Shown: positions 54,769 through 63,161, numbered from the stretch's first letter. The stretch is 64,000 nucleotides of DNA from Clostridia bacterium (GCA_017620395.1 JAFZQJ010000022.1:1-64000), one strand, 5' to 3'. Translations and numbers: made by a program. Notes: generated from the letters alone by a model not told the origin.

Positions 54769-55520
54769 TTCGCTTCCTCCTCTGCGGTGACGTCTTTATA
54801 AACGCCGAGCGGATAATACGCCATGAGGTTCTCGCGAAGCCACTCAAGCGCTTTGACCGGGGTGAGCCCCCAGTTCGTCGGGCAGGTGGAAAGGAATTCG
54901 ACGAGCGAAAGCCCTTTCTTCTCCTGCTGCATGGTGAACGCCTTGCGTATGGCTTCCTTTGCGTGGCGGACGTTCTTGACGCAGTCGACCGCAACTCTTT
55001 CAACATAAGCCGTACCGGTAACCGTAGCCATCATTTCGCATACGCGGATGGGGTTGCCGGAATACTTGACGTCGCGCCCGTAAGGCGTGGTCTGCGTGAC
55101 CTGTCCCGGAAGACTGGTAGGAGCCACCTGACCGCCGGTCATGCCGTAGATAGCGTTGTTGACGAAGAAAATGCATATATTTTCTCCGCGTGCACCGGAA
55201 TGGATCGTTTCGGCGGTGCCTATCGCGGCAAGGTCTCCGTCTCCCTGATAGGTGAAAACGGTCTTGTCGGGATGCGCTCTCTTAACGCCGGTAGCGACTG
55301 CCGGAGCGCGTCCGTGAGGCGCCTGGATCATATCGCAGGAGAAGAAGTTGTACGCGAGGACGGAGCATCCGACCGGCGCGATACCGATGGTATCGCCGGC
55401 GAGTCCCATCTCGTCAACGACCTCCGCGACGAGGCGTGTGATTATTCCGTGAGTGCAGCCGGGGCAATACGACAGCGGCGCATCGGTCAGCATACTTGAC
55501 TTTTTGAATACTACGCTCAT
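54765..55520 (-). CDS. 2-oxoacid:ferredoxin oxidoreductase beta subunit (thiamine diphosphate-binding)
   Basis: A 251-residue beta subunit. It has CPGCTHGII near the start and the thiamine-diphosphate motif GDGDLAAIGTAETIHSGARG ending in NNAIYGMTGGQ. It carries the catalytic cofactor. ATGA overlaps link it to the alpha gene (55517-55520) and the gamma gene. The specificity is set by sequence details I cannot resolve; VOR-type is preferred from the alpha subunit. Confidence 0.94.
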   Translation of the reverse strand: MSVVFKKSSMLTDAPLSYCPGCTHGIITRLVAEVVDEMGLAGDTIGIAPVGCSVLAYNFFSCDMIQAPHGRAPAVATGVKRAHPDKTVFTYQGDGDLAAIGTAETIHSGARGENICIFFVNNAIYGMTGGQVAPTSLPGQVTQTTPYGRDVKYSGNPIRVCEMMATVTGTAYVERVAVDCVKNVRHAKEAIRKAFTMQQEKKGLSLVEFLSTCPTNWGLTPVKALEWLRENLMAYYPLGVYKDVTAEEEAK

Positions 55521-56581
55521 TTCGCACCTCCGTTGATCTTTTCAAGCTCGGCGATGATCTCTTCCGCCGTGGGAACGATTCCGCCGGTGCGGCCGAAGAA
55601 GTATACGGGCTTTTTGCCGTTGACGGCGAGACGGACGTCGTCGACCATCTGCCCCATATTCATTTCGACCGAAAGGAACGCTTTTGCCGTTTCGGCACGC
55701 TTCGCTATGATCTTTTTCGGGAACGGCCAAAGCGTGATGGGACGGATAAGTCCCGCCTTTATTCCCATATCGCGCGCGGTATTGATCGCGCTTTTGGCGA
55801 CTCTGGAGGTAGCGCCGAACGCGGTTATGACGATATCGGCGTCCTCGGTCTTATACTCTTCGAAACGGACCTCGTTTTCCTCTATCTGCGCGTAACGCTC
55901 ATATCTCGCTCTCACCTTGTTTTCAAGCTCCGCGGGGTCGAGGTAAAGCGAGTTGATGATATTGTGCTCACGCTTGTTTCCGTGACCGCAGGCGGCCCAG
56001 GGCTTATCGGCCGCCGAGACTTCCTTTGGCTCGGGAAGCTCCACGGGCTCCATCATCTGCCCCAGTATGCCGTCGCCGAGGATAAGGCAAGGCATACGGT
56101 ATTTTTCCGCGAGATCGAAGGCGTTATAGGTGATGTCCGCCATCTCCTGAACTCCGGACGGAGCGAGGACAATGACGTGAAGATCGCCGTGGCCCGGAGC
56201 CTTCGTCGCCTGATAATAGTCGGACTGAGAGGGCTGTATTCCGCCGAGTCCGGGGCCGCCGCGCTCGATGTTCATAATAACGCACGGAACGTCGGAACCG
56301 CAGATATAAGAAATACCCTCGGTTTTAAGGCTGATTCCGGGCGAAGACGAAGAAGTCATCGCTCTCGCGCCGGAGCCGCCGGCTCCGAGCACCATGTTTA
56401 TCGCGGCGATCTCGCTCTCCGCCTGGAGATACGTTCCGCCGATTTTGGGCATACGCTTCGCGAAATACGCCGCAACTTCCGTCTGAGGCGTTATCGGATA
56501 GCCGAAGAAGTGTCTGCAGCCGGCTCTTATCGCCGATTCTGCAACGGCTTCGTTGCCCTTCATCAATACTTTTTCGCTCAT
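55517..56581 (-). CDS. vorB: 2-oxoacid:ferredoxin oxidoreductase alpha subunit (VorB-like)
   Basis: A 354-residue alpha subunit opening MSEKVLMKGNEAVAESAIRAG and with FGYPITPQTEVAAYF, TSSSSPGISLK and GGPGLGGIQPSQSD, which I recognise as the VorB group (3-methyl-2-oxobutanoate dehydrogenase) of anaerobes. The branched-chain 2-oxoacid is therefore the favoured substrate, giving acyl-CoA for ATP or for branched-chain fatty acids. It follows the ferredoxin subunit gene by 16 nt. Confidence 0.92.
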   Translation of the reverse strand: MSEKVLMKGNEAVAESAIRAGCRHFFGYPITPQTEVAAYFAKRMPKIGGTYLQAESEIAAINMVLGAGGSGARAMTSSSSPGISLKTEGISYICGSDVPCVIMNIERGGPGLGGIQPSQSDYYQATKAPGHGDLHVIVLAPSGVQEMADITYNAFDLAEKYRMPCLILGDGILGQMMEPVELPEPKEVSAADKPWAACGHGNKREHNIINSLYLDPAELENKVRARYERYAQIEENEVRFEEYKTEDADIVITAFGATSRVAKSAINTARDMGIKAGLIRPITLWPFPKKIIAKRAETAKAFLSVEMNMGQMVDDVRLAVNGKKPVYFFGRTGGIVPTAEEIIAELEKINGGAK

Positions 56582-56597
56582 TCTGTCATCTTCCTTT

Positions 56598-56804
56598 CTA
56601 CTTTTCGACAGTTATAGCCGTATCAGGGCACATGGTCGCGCAGAAAGCGCAGCCGATGCAGCTTCCCTCGTCAGTCATTTCCGCGACGGGATAGCCCTTT
56701 TTGTTGAATTTGCTGTCAGAGAGCTTGATTATCTTTTTCGGACAGGCGTCCGCGCAAAGACCGCATCCCTTACAGACGTTTTCGTCTACTGTGATTTTTG
56801 CCAT
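56598..56804 (-). CDS. 2x[4Fe-4S] ferredoxin-like delta subunit of the 2-oxoacid oxidoreductase
   Basis: A 68-residue protein with two cluster motifs, CKGCGLCADACP and CIGCAFCATMCP. Electrons from the TPP centre pass through it to free ferredoxin. First of the four oxidoreductase genes and separated from the upstream ParA-like gene by 54 nt, which contain the inverted repeat CAACGATC/GATCGTTG (56836-56843 with 56846-56853). Confidence 0.93.
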   Translation of the reverse strand: MAKITVDENVCKGCGLCADACPKKIIKLSDSKFNKKGYPVAEMTDEGSCIGCAFCATMCPDTAITVEK

Positions 56805-56858
56805 TTTCTTACTTCCCTTCAGATTGAGTCTATGTCAACGATCTTGATCGTTGTGGCC

Positions 56859-57506
56859 TTACCAATAACGCTTGGTCGTTATTTTAATCGTTATAACAGG
56901 CGAATCGACGATTCCGCATTCGATTCCGTCGTCAACGGAGGTATAAAGCAACGGGAGATTCGACGCCTCGGAAAGAGATTTCGCTTTTTTGACCGATTCT
57001 CTGACGAGCTCGGCGGTTGTTTCGGCGCCGAGATTTGTGTTGTTTATTATTCCGGTAAACGGCAGCTTGCCCGCGTTCTCTATTTCGCGCATAAGCTCAA
57101 TGTTATCGGCGTTTGTCAACGTCAGCGTGCGCATAAAGTTGACGACGTACCAATGCTGCCATGAACCGCTTTTCGCTATTCCTTCGGCGTATTGCCCCAG
57201 GGCGAAGGCTCCGGAATCGTCTCCGCCGACGTCCACGATGACGTTGTCGTAGATTCCGGTGTAGATATTGCTGAACTCACCGGTCAAGGCGGGGGTGTCA
57301 AGATTCGTATTCGCAAACACGGGAGCAACGACGGTTATCCCGTCGCCGCGCATCTTTTCCGTAAAATCCGCCGTTCGAAAGTACGGATTGACGACGTCGA
57401 GATCGAATATCGCTACGCTTCCCTGTTTGAGAAACTTATAGGCAAGATTGATCGAAATATTCGTCTTGCCGCTTCCGTAATGCCCGCTTATTACGTATAT
57501 ACTCAT
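56859..57506 (-). CDS. ParA/MinD-like P-loop ATPase adjacent to VOR genes
   Basis: A 215-residue SIMIBI-class P-loop protein. It has Walker A GHYGSGKTN, switch I/II regions FDLDVVNPYFRT and VIVDVGGDDSGA, and NFMRTLTLTN. A second deviant lysine typical of true ParA is not seen, so the group may be closer to CooC/MinD-like metal or cluster insertion ATPases. GAGGAAA precedes the ATG, 10 nt after an SGNH esterase stop. Association with oxidoreductase genes suggests a maturation or assembly role, by inference only. Confidence 0.75.
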   Translation of the reverse strand: MSIYVISGHYGSGKTNISINLAYKFLKQGSVAIFDLDVVNPYFRTADFTEKMRGDGITVVAPVFANTNLDTPALTGEFSNIYTGIYDNVIVDVGGDDSGAFALGQYAEGIAKSGSWQHWYVVNFMRTLTLTNADNIELMREIENAGKLPFTGIINNTNLGAETTAELVRESVKKAKSLSEASNLPLLYTSVDDGIECGIVDSPVITIKITTKRYW

Positions 57507-57516
57507 GAGCGTTTCC

Positions 57517-58860
57517 TCACGCGAGCTTCGCGGCTATGCGAAGGACTCTCAACGCGTCGGAAACCGTGATAAATCCGTCGCCGTCCATATCGGCAATGCG
57601 AAGCACCTCGGGCGTTTCAGGCGCGAGCCTGGCGGCGACGCGAAGCACGCTGAGCGCGTCCGCGACCGTTACTTCGCCGTCACAGTCGACGTCTCCGGCG
57701 CTGAATGCGGAATTAACAATAGTGAATCGAACGGTTACAACGACGTTATCATTCACCACAACAAGCTCGTGTTCGCCGACGGAAACAATTTCCGTGCCTT
57801 TTACGTATTCAACTCCGTCGAGCGTCGCTGAAGTGGCGTTTTTCCAACTCGCCGAAGGGGCTCCGTCCGCAAGGTCGTACACGGCGCCGTCTTCAACTCC
57901 GGTCACCTTCGGATCGGCGGCGGTAGGATGCGCAAGCACCGGCTCCGAAAGAGGAGATTCTCCGGCGGCGTTGACGGCGGAAACGCGGATCTCATATTCC
58001 TGTCCGTTGACAAGCTTCCCTATCCTCGCGACCTGTCCTGAGCTTGTCGCCGCAAGCTCGCCATTTACATAGATGTTAAAAGAAATCGCGGGCAGATCGC
58101 CCTTATCCGTCATTTCCCACGAAACTATCGTGCTTTTTGCGCCGTCTCTCACTCCGAGATCGTGCGGTACTCCGGGAGCACGCCCGGGATAAGCCCGAAT
58201 ATGCTCCGCCACCTTCTGCGCAATAAAATCGTATCCGGATTCGAGCGGATGCACGTAATCATCGCGGAATTTGTCCTTCTGATCGGCGGTAAGCGAGTGC
58301 ATATCGATCACCGGGCATCCTTTTTCCGCCGCAACTTCCTTCTGAAGCCCGGAAATCTCAGCAACTCTTGCGGGAACGATACCGTAACTGCCGTTTTCAA
58401 AAACCGTGGGTGACGTCATTACGTAGACGGTCGGATGAGTAGGAAGCGCGCGGTAAGTATCAATCAGATCGGAAAGCTCGCTTTTGAACTTGTTTATTTT
58501 CGGATTACTGCCTTCCCAGTTAAACTCCTTGCCGTCGTTCGTGCCGAGCATGATAACGACTATGTCGCAATCGTACTGCAGGCTCTGCTGATAAATATCA
58601 AGACCGATATACGGCTTTTTACCGTCTGAAAGCATGGTAGCGCTGCCCTCGCCGAAGTTAGTTACCTCGTAGTTCGATCCAAGGTATGTTCCGAGCTTGA
58701 ACGGGTAGCTCATTTCGCTCGTCAAACCGTAGCCGTACGTGATACTGTCGCCCACGCATGCGATTTTAATTGTTTGGGCGGCTCCGGCGGTGAACGGAGC
58801 AACGGCGCATACGGAAATTACTATCGCAATAAATATCAGTATAGATAACGCCCTTTTCAT
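57517..58860 (-). CDS. Secreted SGNH/GDSL hydrolase with FN3, Ig-like module and dockerin (copy 1)
   Basis: A 447-residue protein. The ATG at 58860 has GGGGAGGAA upstream and opens a signal peptide (MKRALSILIFIAIVISV, cleavage near AGA). The SGNH domain (about 29-230) has GDSITYGYG with the nucleophile Ser, a Gly block NFGEGS, GTND and DYVHP with catalytic Asp-His. Fibronectin type III (about 235-322), the Ig-like module TGVEDGAVYDLADGAP (323-388) and two dockerin loops follow. An esterase acting on acetylated or feruloylated glycans is likely. It is third in transcription order of a three-copy tandem array, 13 nt after copy 2. Confidence 0.9.
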   Translation of the reverse strand: MKRALSILIFIAIVISVCAVAPFTAGAAQTIKIACVGDSITYGYGLTSEMSYPFKLGTYLGSNYEVTNFGEGSATMLSDGKKPYIGLDIYQQSLQYDCDIVVIMLGTNDGKEFNWEGSNPKINKFKSELSDLIDTYRALPTHPTVYVMTSPTVFENGSYGIVPARVAEISGLQKEVAAEKGCPVIDMHSLTADQKDKFRDDYVHPLESGYDFIAQKVAEHIRAYPGRAPGVPHDLGVRDGAKSTIVSWEMTDKGDLPAISFNIYVNGELAATSSGQVARIGKLVNGQEYEIRVSAVNAAGESPLSEPVLAHPTAADPKVTGVEDGAVYDLADGAPSASWKNATSATLDGVEYVKGTEIVSVGEHELVVVNDNVVVTVRFTIVNSAFSAGDVDCDGEVTVADALSVLRVAARLAPETPEVLRIADMDGDGFITVSDALRVLRIAAKLA

Positions 58861-58873
58861 GACTTCCTCCCCT

Positions 58874-60214
58874 TTACGCAAGCTTTGCGGCAATACGAAG
58901 GACGCGAAGCGCGTCAGAAACGGTGATTTCTCCGTCACCGTCCATATCGCCGATCAGGAGCGCGTCAGCCGTCTCGTCGGCAAGCTTTGCGGCAACACGA
59001 AGGACGCGAAGCGCGTCAGAAACGGTGATTTCTCCGTCGCCGTCCATATCGCCGGGCAAAAACGCGGAATTGATTACGGTAAATCTTATGGTGACAACAA
59101 CGTTATCGTTGGTGACGATGAGCGTGTGTTCGCCAAGCTCCGTAATCTCGGTGTCTTTAACGTAATCAGCGCCGTCAAGAGTTGCGGACGTGGCTTTTTT
59201 CCAACCGGCCTTCGGCGCACCGTCGGCAAGGTCGTACACGGCAGAATCTTCAACGCCGGTTACGCCCGGATTGTCTGCAGTCGGTTCGATGATTACGGCC
59301 TCGGAATGCGCCGATTCGCCGTTAGCATTCACCGACGTAACAGTCACCTCATAAGTCTGACCGTTCGTCAGTTTACTTACGGTGACGCTGTTAGTGAGTT
59401 TATTGGCGTAAAACACGCCGTCGAGATATACGTTGAAAGATAGTATCGGCACTCCGCCCTTCGGACCGGTGCTCCACATAACGGTGGATCTTCCGCTTGA
59501 ATTCCTGAAAACATACGGATCTTTCGGTGCTCCCGGAAGCGTCCCTTCATATGCGAGGATTATGTCGTCGATATAATCCGCAATCAAAGCGTAGCCTTCG
59601 GCATTCGGGTGGATCTTATCTTCGAAGTACTCCTCCATATCAGCCGTGAAGGTATGCAAATCGATAAGCGGAGCGCCGATCTCCTCGGCGACTTCGCGCT
59701 GCAGCTGCGCGATCGTATCAACATTAGACGGTATGAAATGGAAGTGGCAACCCTCAAAAAGCGTCGGGGACGTCATGATGAACACTGCGGGTTTGCTCGG
59801 CAGATCGCGGTAAGTCTGAACGAGTTGTTTCAGTTCGCGCTTCAGAACGGCCGGAGAAGAATCCGGATCCCAGTTATAATACTTGGCGTCATTCGTGCCG
59901 AGCATTATCAGAACGATATCGCCTTCATAATCGAGACTTGGCTGATACTCGATATATTGCGTATAAGGAGTGTCTCCGGTGCTCATCAGCGTTTTACCGC
60001 CGGCGCCGAAATTCTTCACTTCGTAGCTGTCCTTCAAAAGCTCCCCGAGCTGAGACGGGTAGCTTCGCGGATCGTCGAGTCCGTAACCGTATGTAATGCT
60101 GTCTCCCACGCAGGCGATCTTCGCCTTATAAAGCCCTTTTGAAACAACCGGGAATCCGACCAATACGGATAACGCAACGGAGACGGCGATTAAAAAAGCC
60201 GATAATCTTTTCAT
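58874..60214 (-). CDS. Secreted SGNH/GDSL hydrolase with FN3, Ig-like module and dockerin (copy 2)
   Basis: A 446-residue protein with signal peptide (MKRLSAFLIAVSVALSV), AAGGAG before the ATG and intact catalytic blocks: GDSITYGYG, GTND and DKIHP. Domain order matches copy 1. The two dockerin halves are almost identical to each other (GDMDGDGEITVSDALRVLR in both), reflected in a 74-bp direct repeat in the DNA. It lies between copies 1 and 3 in the probable long operon. The residues around the active site differ from copy 1, so substrates may differ. Confidence 0.9.
   Translation of the reverse strand: MKRLSAFLIAVSVALSVLVGFPVVSKGLYKAKIACVGDSITYGYGLDDPRSYPSQLGELLKDSYEVKNFGAGGKTLMSTGDTPYTQYIEYQPSLDYEGDIVLIMLGTNDAKYYNWDPDSSPAVLKRELKQLVQTYRDLPSKPAVFIMTSPTLFEGCHFHFIPSNVDTIAQLQREVAEEIGAPLIDLHTFTADMEEYFEDKIHPNAEGYALIADYIDDIILAYEGTLPGAPKDPYVFRNSSGRSTVMWSTGPKGGVPILSFNVYLDGVFYANKLTNSVTVSKLTNGQTYEVTVTSVNANGESAHSEAVIIEPTADNPGVTGVEDSAVYDLADGAPKAGWKKATSATLDGADYVKDTEITELGEHTLIVTNDNVVVTIRFTVINSAFLPGDMDGDGEITVSDALRVLRVAAKLADETADALLIGDMDGDGEITVSDALRVLRIAAKLA
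58879..59054 (-). repeat. 74-bp direct repeat coding the two dockerin halves
   Basis: 58879-58952 and 58981-59054 differ at only two positions over 74 bp, with a 102-bp period (34 codons). This matches a recent duplication or gene conversion of one dockerin half. The other dockerins of the window are far more diverged between halves. Confidence 0.92.
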
Positions 60215-60255
60215 AAATCATTCTCCTTCGCAACGCAGACGGGTAAGCGGGTTTA

Positions 60256-61647
60256 TCAAGCGAGTCCGGCCGCAATACGCAGAACGATAAGCGCATCGGA
60301 AACGGTAATACTTCCGTCGCAATCCATATCGCCTACCGCGATCGCTTCGGCAGTCTCTTCGGCGAGCTTCGCGGCGATCCGCAGAACTCTGAGCGCGTCC
60401 GCGACGGTGATAACGCCGTCTCCGTCCATATCTCCGGGTGTAAACGCGGAGTTTACGACAGTGAACGTTATTGTGACGACGACGTTGTCGTTTGTGACGA
60501 CAAGCGTATGCTCGCCGAGCTCCGTTACAGCGGTTTCCTTGACGTATTCAACGCCGTCGAGCGTCGCGGAAGTCGCGACCTTCCAGCTTGCGGCCGGAGC
60601 TCCTTCGGCGAGGTCGTACACGGCGCCGTCGGTAACGCCGGTGACTTTAGGGTCCTGCGCGGTAGGTTGAAGCTGCACGGTTTCCGAAAAAACGGATTCG
60701 CCGAGCGAATTGACGGCTGTCACGTTGAAATCATATACGCTGCCGTTTGTGAGGTTTTTCGCGGTATAAGTCGTGCGTTCGAAATCCGCGACGAACTCGC
60801 CGTCTATGTAGACCTTGAAATATAGCGTAGGCAGTCCGCCCTTGTTGCCTGTCGTCCAGGAAAGGATCGATCTGCCGCTGCCGTTGCTCACGACTCTGAC
60901 GTCGACAGGCGCGGAAGGCGCCGCGAAAGTCGGCACAAGCTCGTTATACACAAGCTGCGCCAAACGGGCGTATCCCGCCTGATTCGGGTGGATATTATCA
61001 CTGAAATAAGAACCCATATCAGCCGTGAGCGCGTGCATATCGATAAGAGGAGCGTTGAGATCCGCGGCAACCTCGCGCTGCAGTTCCGCTATCGTGTCAA
61101 CGTTGGCGGGAACAATGTTGTAATTGCCGCCGTTGAACGCGGTGGGCGAAGTCAGAACGTAAACCGTCGGATGACTCGGCAGGTTGCGATAAACCTCGAT
61201 AAGCGCCTCCAGATCGGTCTTGAACTGCTGCGGGCTATCCTCTTTCCAGTTTGTCGTATTCGGATCATTTGTAACCTTGGCGTCGTTAGTGCCGAGCATA
61301 ATAAGAACGATGTCGGCATCGTACTGAAGGCTTTCGCGATACAATTCTCCGGGAGCGGAAATATAAGGATAATCGGCGGTGCTCATCAGCGTTCTGCCGC
61401 TGTCGCCAAAGTTCTTAACCTCGTAATTCTCACCGAGAAGGGCTTCAAGCTGCTTCGGATAGCAGCGAGGGTCGTCGAGCCCCTGTCCGTCGGGATATCC
61501 GTATCCGGGTATAAAGCCGCCGTCGGTAATGCTGTCGCCTATGCAGGCGATTTTCACTTTATATAACGCTTTCGCGGTTACCGGCGCGATTATGAAAAGC
61601 GACGCAACCAGCGAAAGGGCAATTATGACGGAAAAGAATCTTTTCAT
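60256..61647 (-). CDS. Secreted SGNH/GDSL hydrolase with FN3, Ig-like module and dockerin (copy 3, first in operon)
   Basis: A 463-residue protein with signal peptide (MKRFFSVIIALSLVASL) and GGAG before the ATG. The catalytic blocks are GDSITDGG, GTND and DNIHP. Next to the nucleophile it has an insertion of about a dozen residues (PGYGYPDGQ region) compared with the other two copies; the frame is continuous there, so this is a real loop difference near the active site. FN3, Ig-like module and dockerin follow. It is the promoter-proximal gene of the minus-strand block. Confidence 0.9.
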   Translation of the reverse strand: MKRFFSVIIALSLVASLFIIAPVTAKALYKVKIACIGDSITDGGFIPGYGYPDGQGLDDPRCYPKQLEALLGENYEVKNFGDSGRTLMSTADYPYISAPGELYRESLQYDADIVLIMLGTNDAKVTNDPNTTNWKEDSPQQFKTDLEALIEVYRNLPSHPTVYVLTSPTAFNGGNYNIVPANVDTIAELQREVAADLNAPLIDMHALTADMGSYFSDNIHPNQAGYARLAQLVYNELVPTFAAPSAPVDVRVVSNGSGRSILSWTTGNKGGLPTLYFKVYIDGEFVADFERTTYTAKNLTNGSVYDFNVTAVNSLGESVFSETVQLQPTAQDPKVTGVTDGAVYDLAEGAPAASWKVATSATLDGVEYVKETAVTELGEHTLVVTNDNVVVTITFTVVNSAFTPGDMDGDGVITVADALRVLRIAAKLAEETAEAIAVGDMDCDGSITVSDALIVLRIAAGLA

Positions 61648-61667
61648 TCCAAAATCTCCTTTTGGTA

Positions 61668-61696
61668 TTGCAAAATGAGGATTCGGCGCTTATAAT
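61668..61696 (+). promoter_or_regulatory. Promoter of the PHP-Lrp-aminotransferase operon
   Basis: TTGCAA (61668-61673), a 17-nt spacer and a perfect TATAAT (61691-61696) give a predicted leader of about 98 nt before the PHP gene. It lies inside the leader of the divergent esterase operon, so the two transcripts overlap. Confidence 0.75.
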
Positions 61697-61743
61697 ATAC
61701 TTAACAAATCAAAGAAATACGCTTTCGCCTACTCTATCATCTC

Positions 61744-61772
61744 ATTATATCACGCTGAAATGCACTTTTCAA
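61744..61772 (-). promoter_or_regulatory. Promoter of the SGNH esterase operon
   Basis: On the minus strand, TTGAAA (61767-61772) and a perfect TATAAT (61744-61749) are 17 nt apart. The leader is about 90 nt and covers the promoter of the divergent PHP gene. Confidence 0.85.
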
Positions 61773-61800
61773 TAATAAAATCAAGTTTTTAGAGGTTTTT

Positions 61801-62658
61801 ATGAGTACGCTTGCAACTATCGAAAGAACGAATCCCGCGCCGCTTCCGTCCCCCTTTGCGACCGATGAAATCAAGAGGCTCGCGGACTATCATACGCACA
61901 CGGAAGCTTCGCCCGATTCCAAGGAAAATATCTTCAACGTCTGCTCCGCCGCGGTCAAGGCGGGACTTTCCGAAATATGTATAACTGACCATTACGACTG
62001 CGGATACAAGGAATGCCGCGACGTCCTCGCCGCATCCTATGCTTCTATAGAGCGGGCGGCTCTTGAATTCGAGCCGGTGCTCAAGGTCAAAAGAGGCGCA
62101 GAGGTCGGCGAAGCGACGCAGAATCACGACGATGAACGCCATCTGCTTGACAATTACAAATTCGACTGTCTGCTCGGGTCGATGCACAATATCCGCGGAA
62201 ACGTCGATTTCTACTTTATGGACGCCCTTCCCGATCCCGAAGGCATGCTGAGGATGTACTTCGAGGAGCTTATTGAAATGTGCGAGACCTGCGACTTCGA
62301 CGTGCTCGCGCATCTGACCTATCCCATGCGCTACAAGGGATTTCTCGGAATTAAAGACCTTTCGCTCTTTGATAAAGAGATAAGCCGTATATTGCGACTT
62401 GTGGCGGATACCGGAAGAGCTCTCGAAATCAACACCGGCGGAGTCCGTAACCACGATTACAGGCTCACCGACCCCTGGCCGGAATTCGTGCGTCTTTATA
62501 AGTCTTTCGGCGGCGAAATGATCACGTTCGGCTCCGACGCACACACCGCAGACGTCGTCGCCGCGGACTTCAACGCCGCAGTCGATATCGCGAAAGCCGC
62601 CGGATTTACTCATTACACAGTCTATAACGACCGCAAGCCTAAGCTCGTTGAATTCTGA
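61801..62658 (+). CDS. PHP-domain phosphatase, histidinol-phosphatase-like
   Basis: A 285-residue metal-dependent phosphoesterase. PHP metal-binding motifs are visible: DYHTHTEASPDS, ITDHYD, GAEVGE, GSMHNI, LAHLTYP and FGSDAHTADV. It resembles HisJ-type histidinol phosphatase, but no his genes are near, so another phosphomonoester substrate is possible. GAGG lies 5 nt before the ATG. It begins the plus-strand operon with the Lrp regulator and the aminotransferase, 23 nt before the regulator gene. Confidence 0.88.
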   Translation: MSTLATIERTNPAPLPSPFATDEIKRLADYHTHTEASPDSKENIFNVCSAAVKAGLSEICITDHYDCGYKECRDVLAASYASIERAALEFEPVLKVKRGAEVGEATQNHDDERHLLDNYKFDCLLGSMHNIRGNVDFYFMDALPDPEGMLRMYFEELIEMCETCDFDVLAHLTYPMRYKGFLGIKDLSLFDKEISRILRLVADTGRALEINTGGVRNHDYRLTDPWPEFVRLYKSFGGEMITFGSDAHTADVVAADFNAAVDIAKAAGFTHYTVYNDRKPKLVEF

Positions 62659-62681
62659 TATATGAAACGGAGGAAAACAAA

Positions 62682-63161
62682 ATGCTGAAACTGCTTGAAC
62701 TGCTCAAAAGCAACGCCAAACTGACAAACGAACAACTCGCCAGTATGCTCGGAATGAGCGTCGACGAGGTCGCGAAAACCGTTGCGGAACTCGAAAAGAA
62801 CAAGACCATCGTTTGCTACTCCGCCGTAGTCAACTGGGACAAAACCGAAAAGGACACCACCACCGCGCTTATAGAGATCAAGGTCACTCCTCAGCGCGGA
62901 CACGGCTTCGAGGCCGTCGCCGAGCGTATCTTCCAGTTCCCCGAGGTTAAGAGCCTGTATCTGGTTTCCGGCGCATACGATTTCCTCGCGGTCGTCGAGG
63001 GAAAGACGCTGAAGGACGTCGCTACCTTCGTTTCTTCCCGCCTCGCGCCGCTGGAGCAGATACTTTCCTGCGCGACGCACTTTATGCTGAAGAAATATAA
63101 GGACGACGGCGTCGTCTTCGTCGAAAACGAGCCGCCCGTCCGTGAGGAAGGCTTATTCTGA
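62682..63161 (+). CDS. Lrp/AsnC family transcriptional regulator
   Basis: A 159-residue regulator. An N-terminal winged helix-turn-helix (about 1-55, LTNEQLASMLGMSVDEVAKTV) is joined to a RAM ligand-binding domain (about 65-140, IEIKVTPQRGHGFEAVA to YDFLAVVEG). Proteins of this type bind amino acids as octamers and control amino-acid metabolism. GGAGGAAAA precedes its ATG. The stop shares one base with the start of the aminotransferase gene (TGATG), which suggests that the enzyme or its product is the regulated target. Confidence 0.93.
   Translation: MLKLLELLKSNAKLTNEQLASMLGMSVDEVAKTVAELEKNKTIVCYSAVVNWDKTEKDTTTALIEIKVTPQRGHGFEAVAERIFQFPEVKSLYLVSGAYDFLAVVEGKTLKDVATFVSSRLAPLEQILSCATHFMLKKYKDDGVVFVENEPPVREEGLF

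Noticed and set aside
61480-61560. Frameshift near the nucleophile of SGNH copy 3
   Set aside because: The frame is continuous and the later catalytic blocks are intact, so the extra residues are a true insertion.
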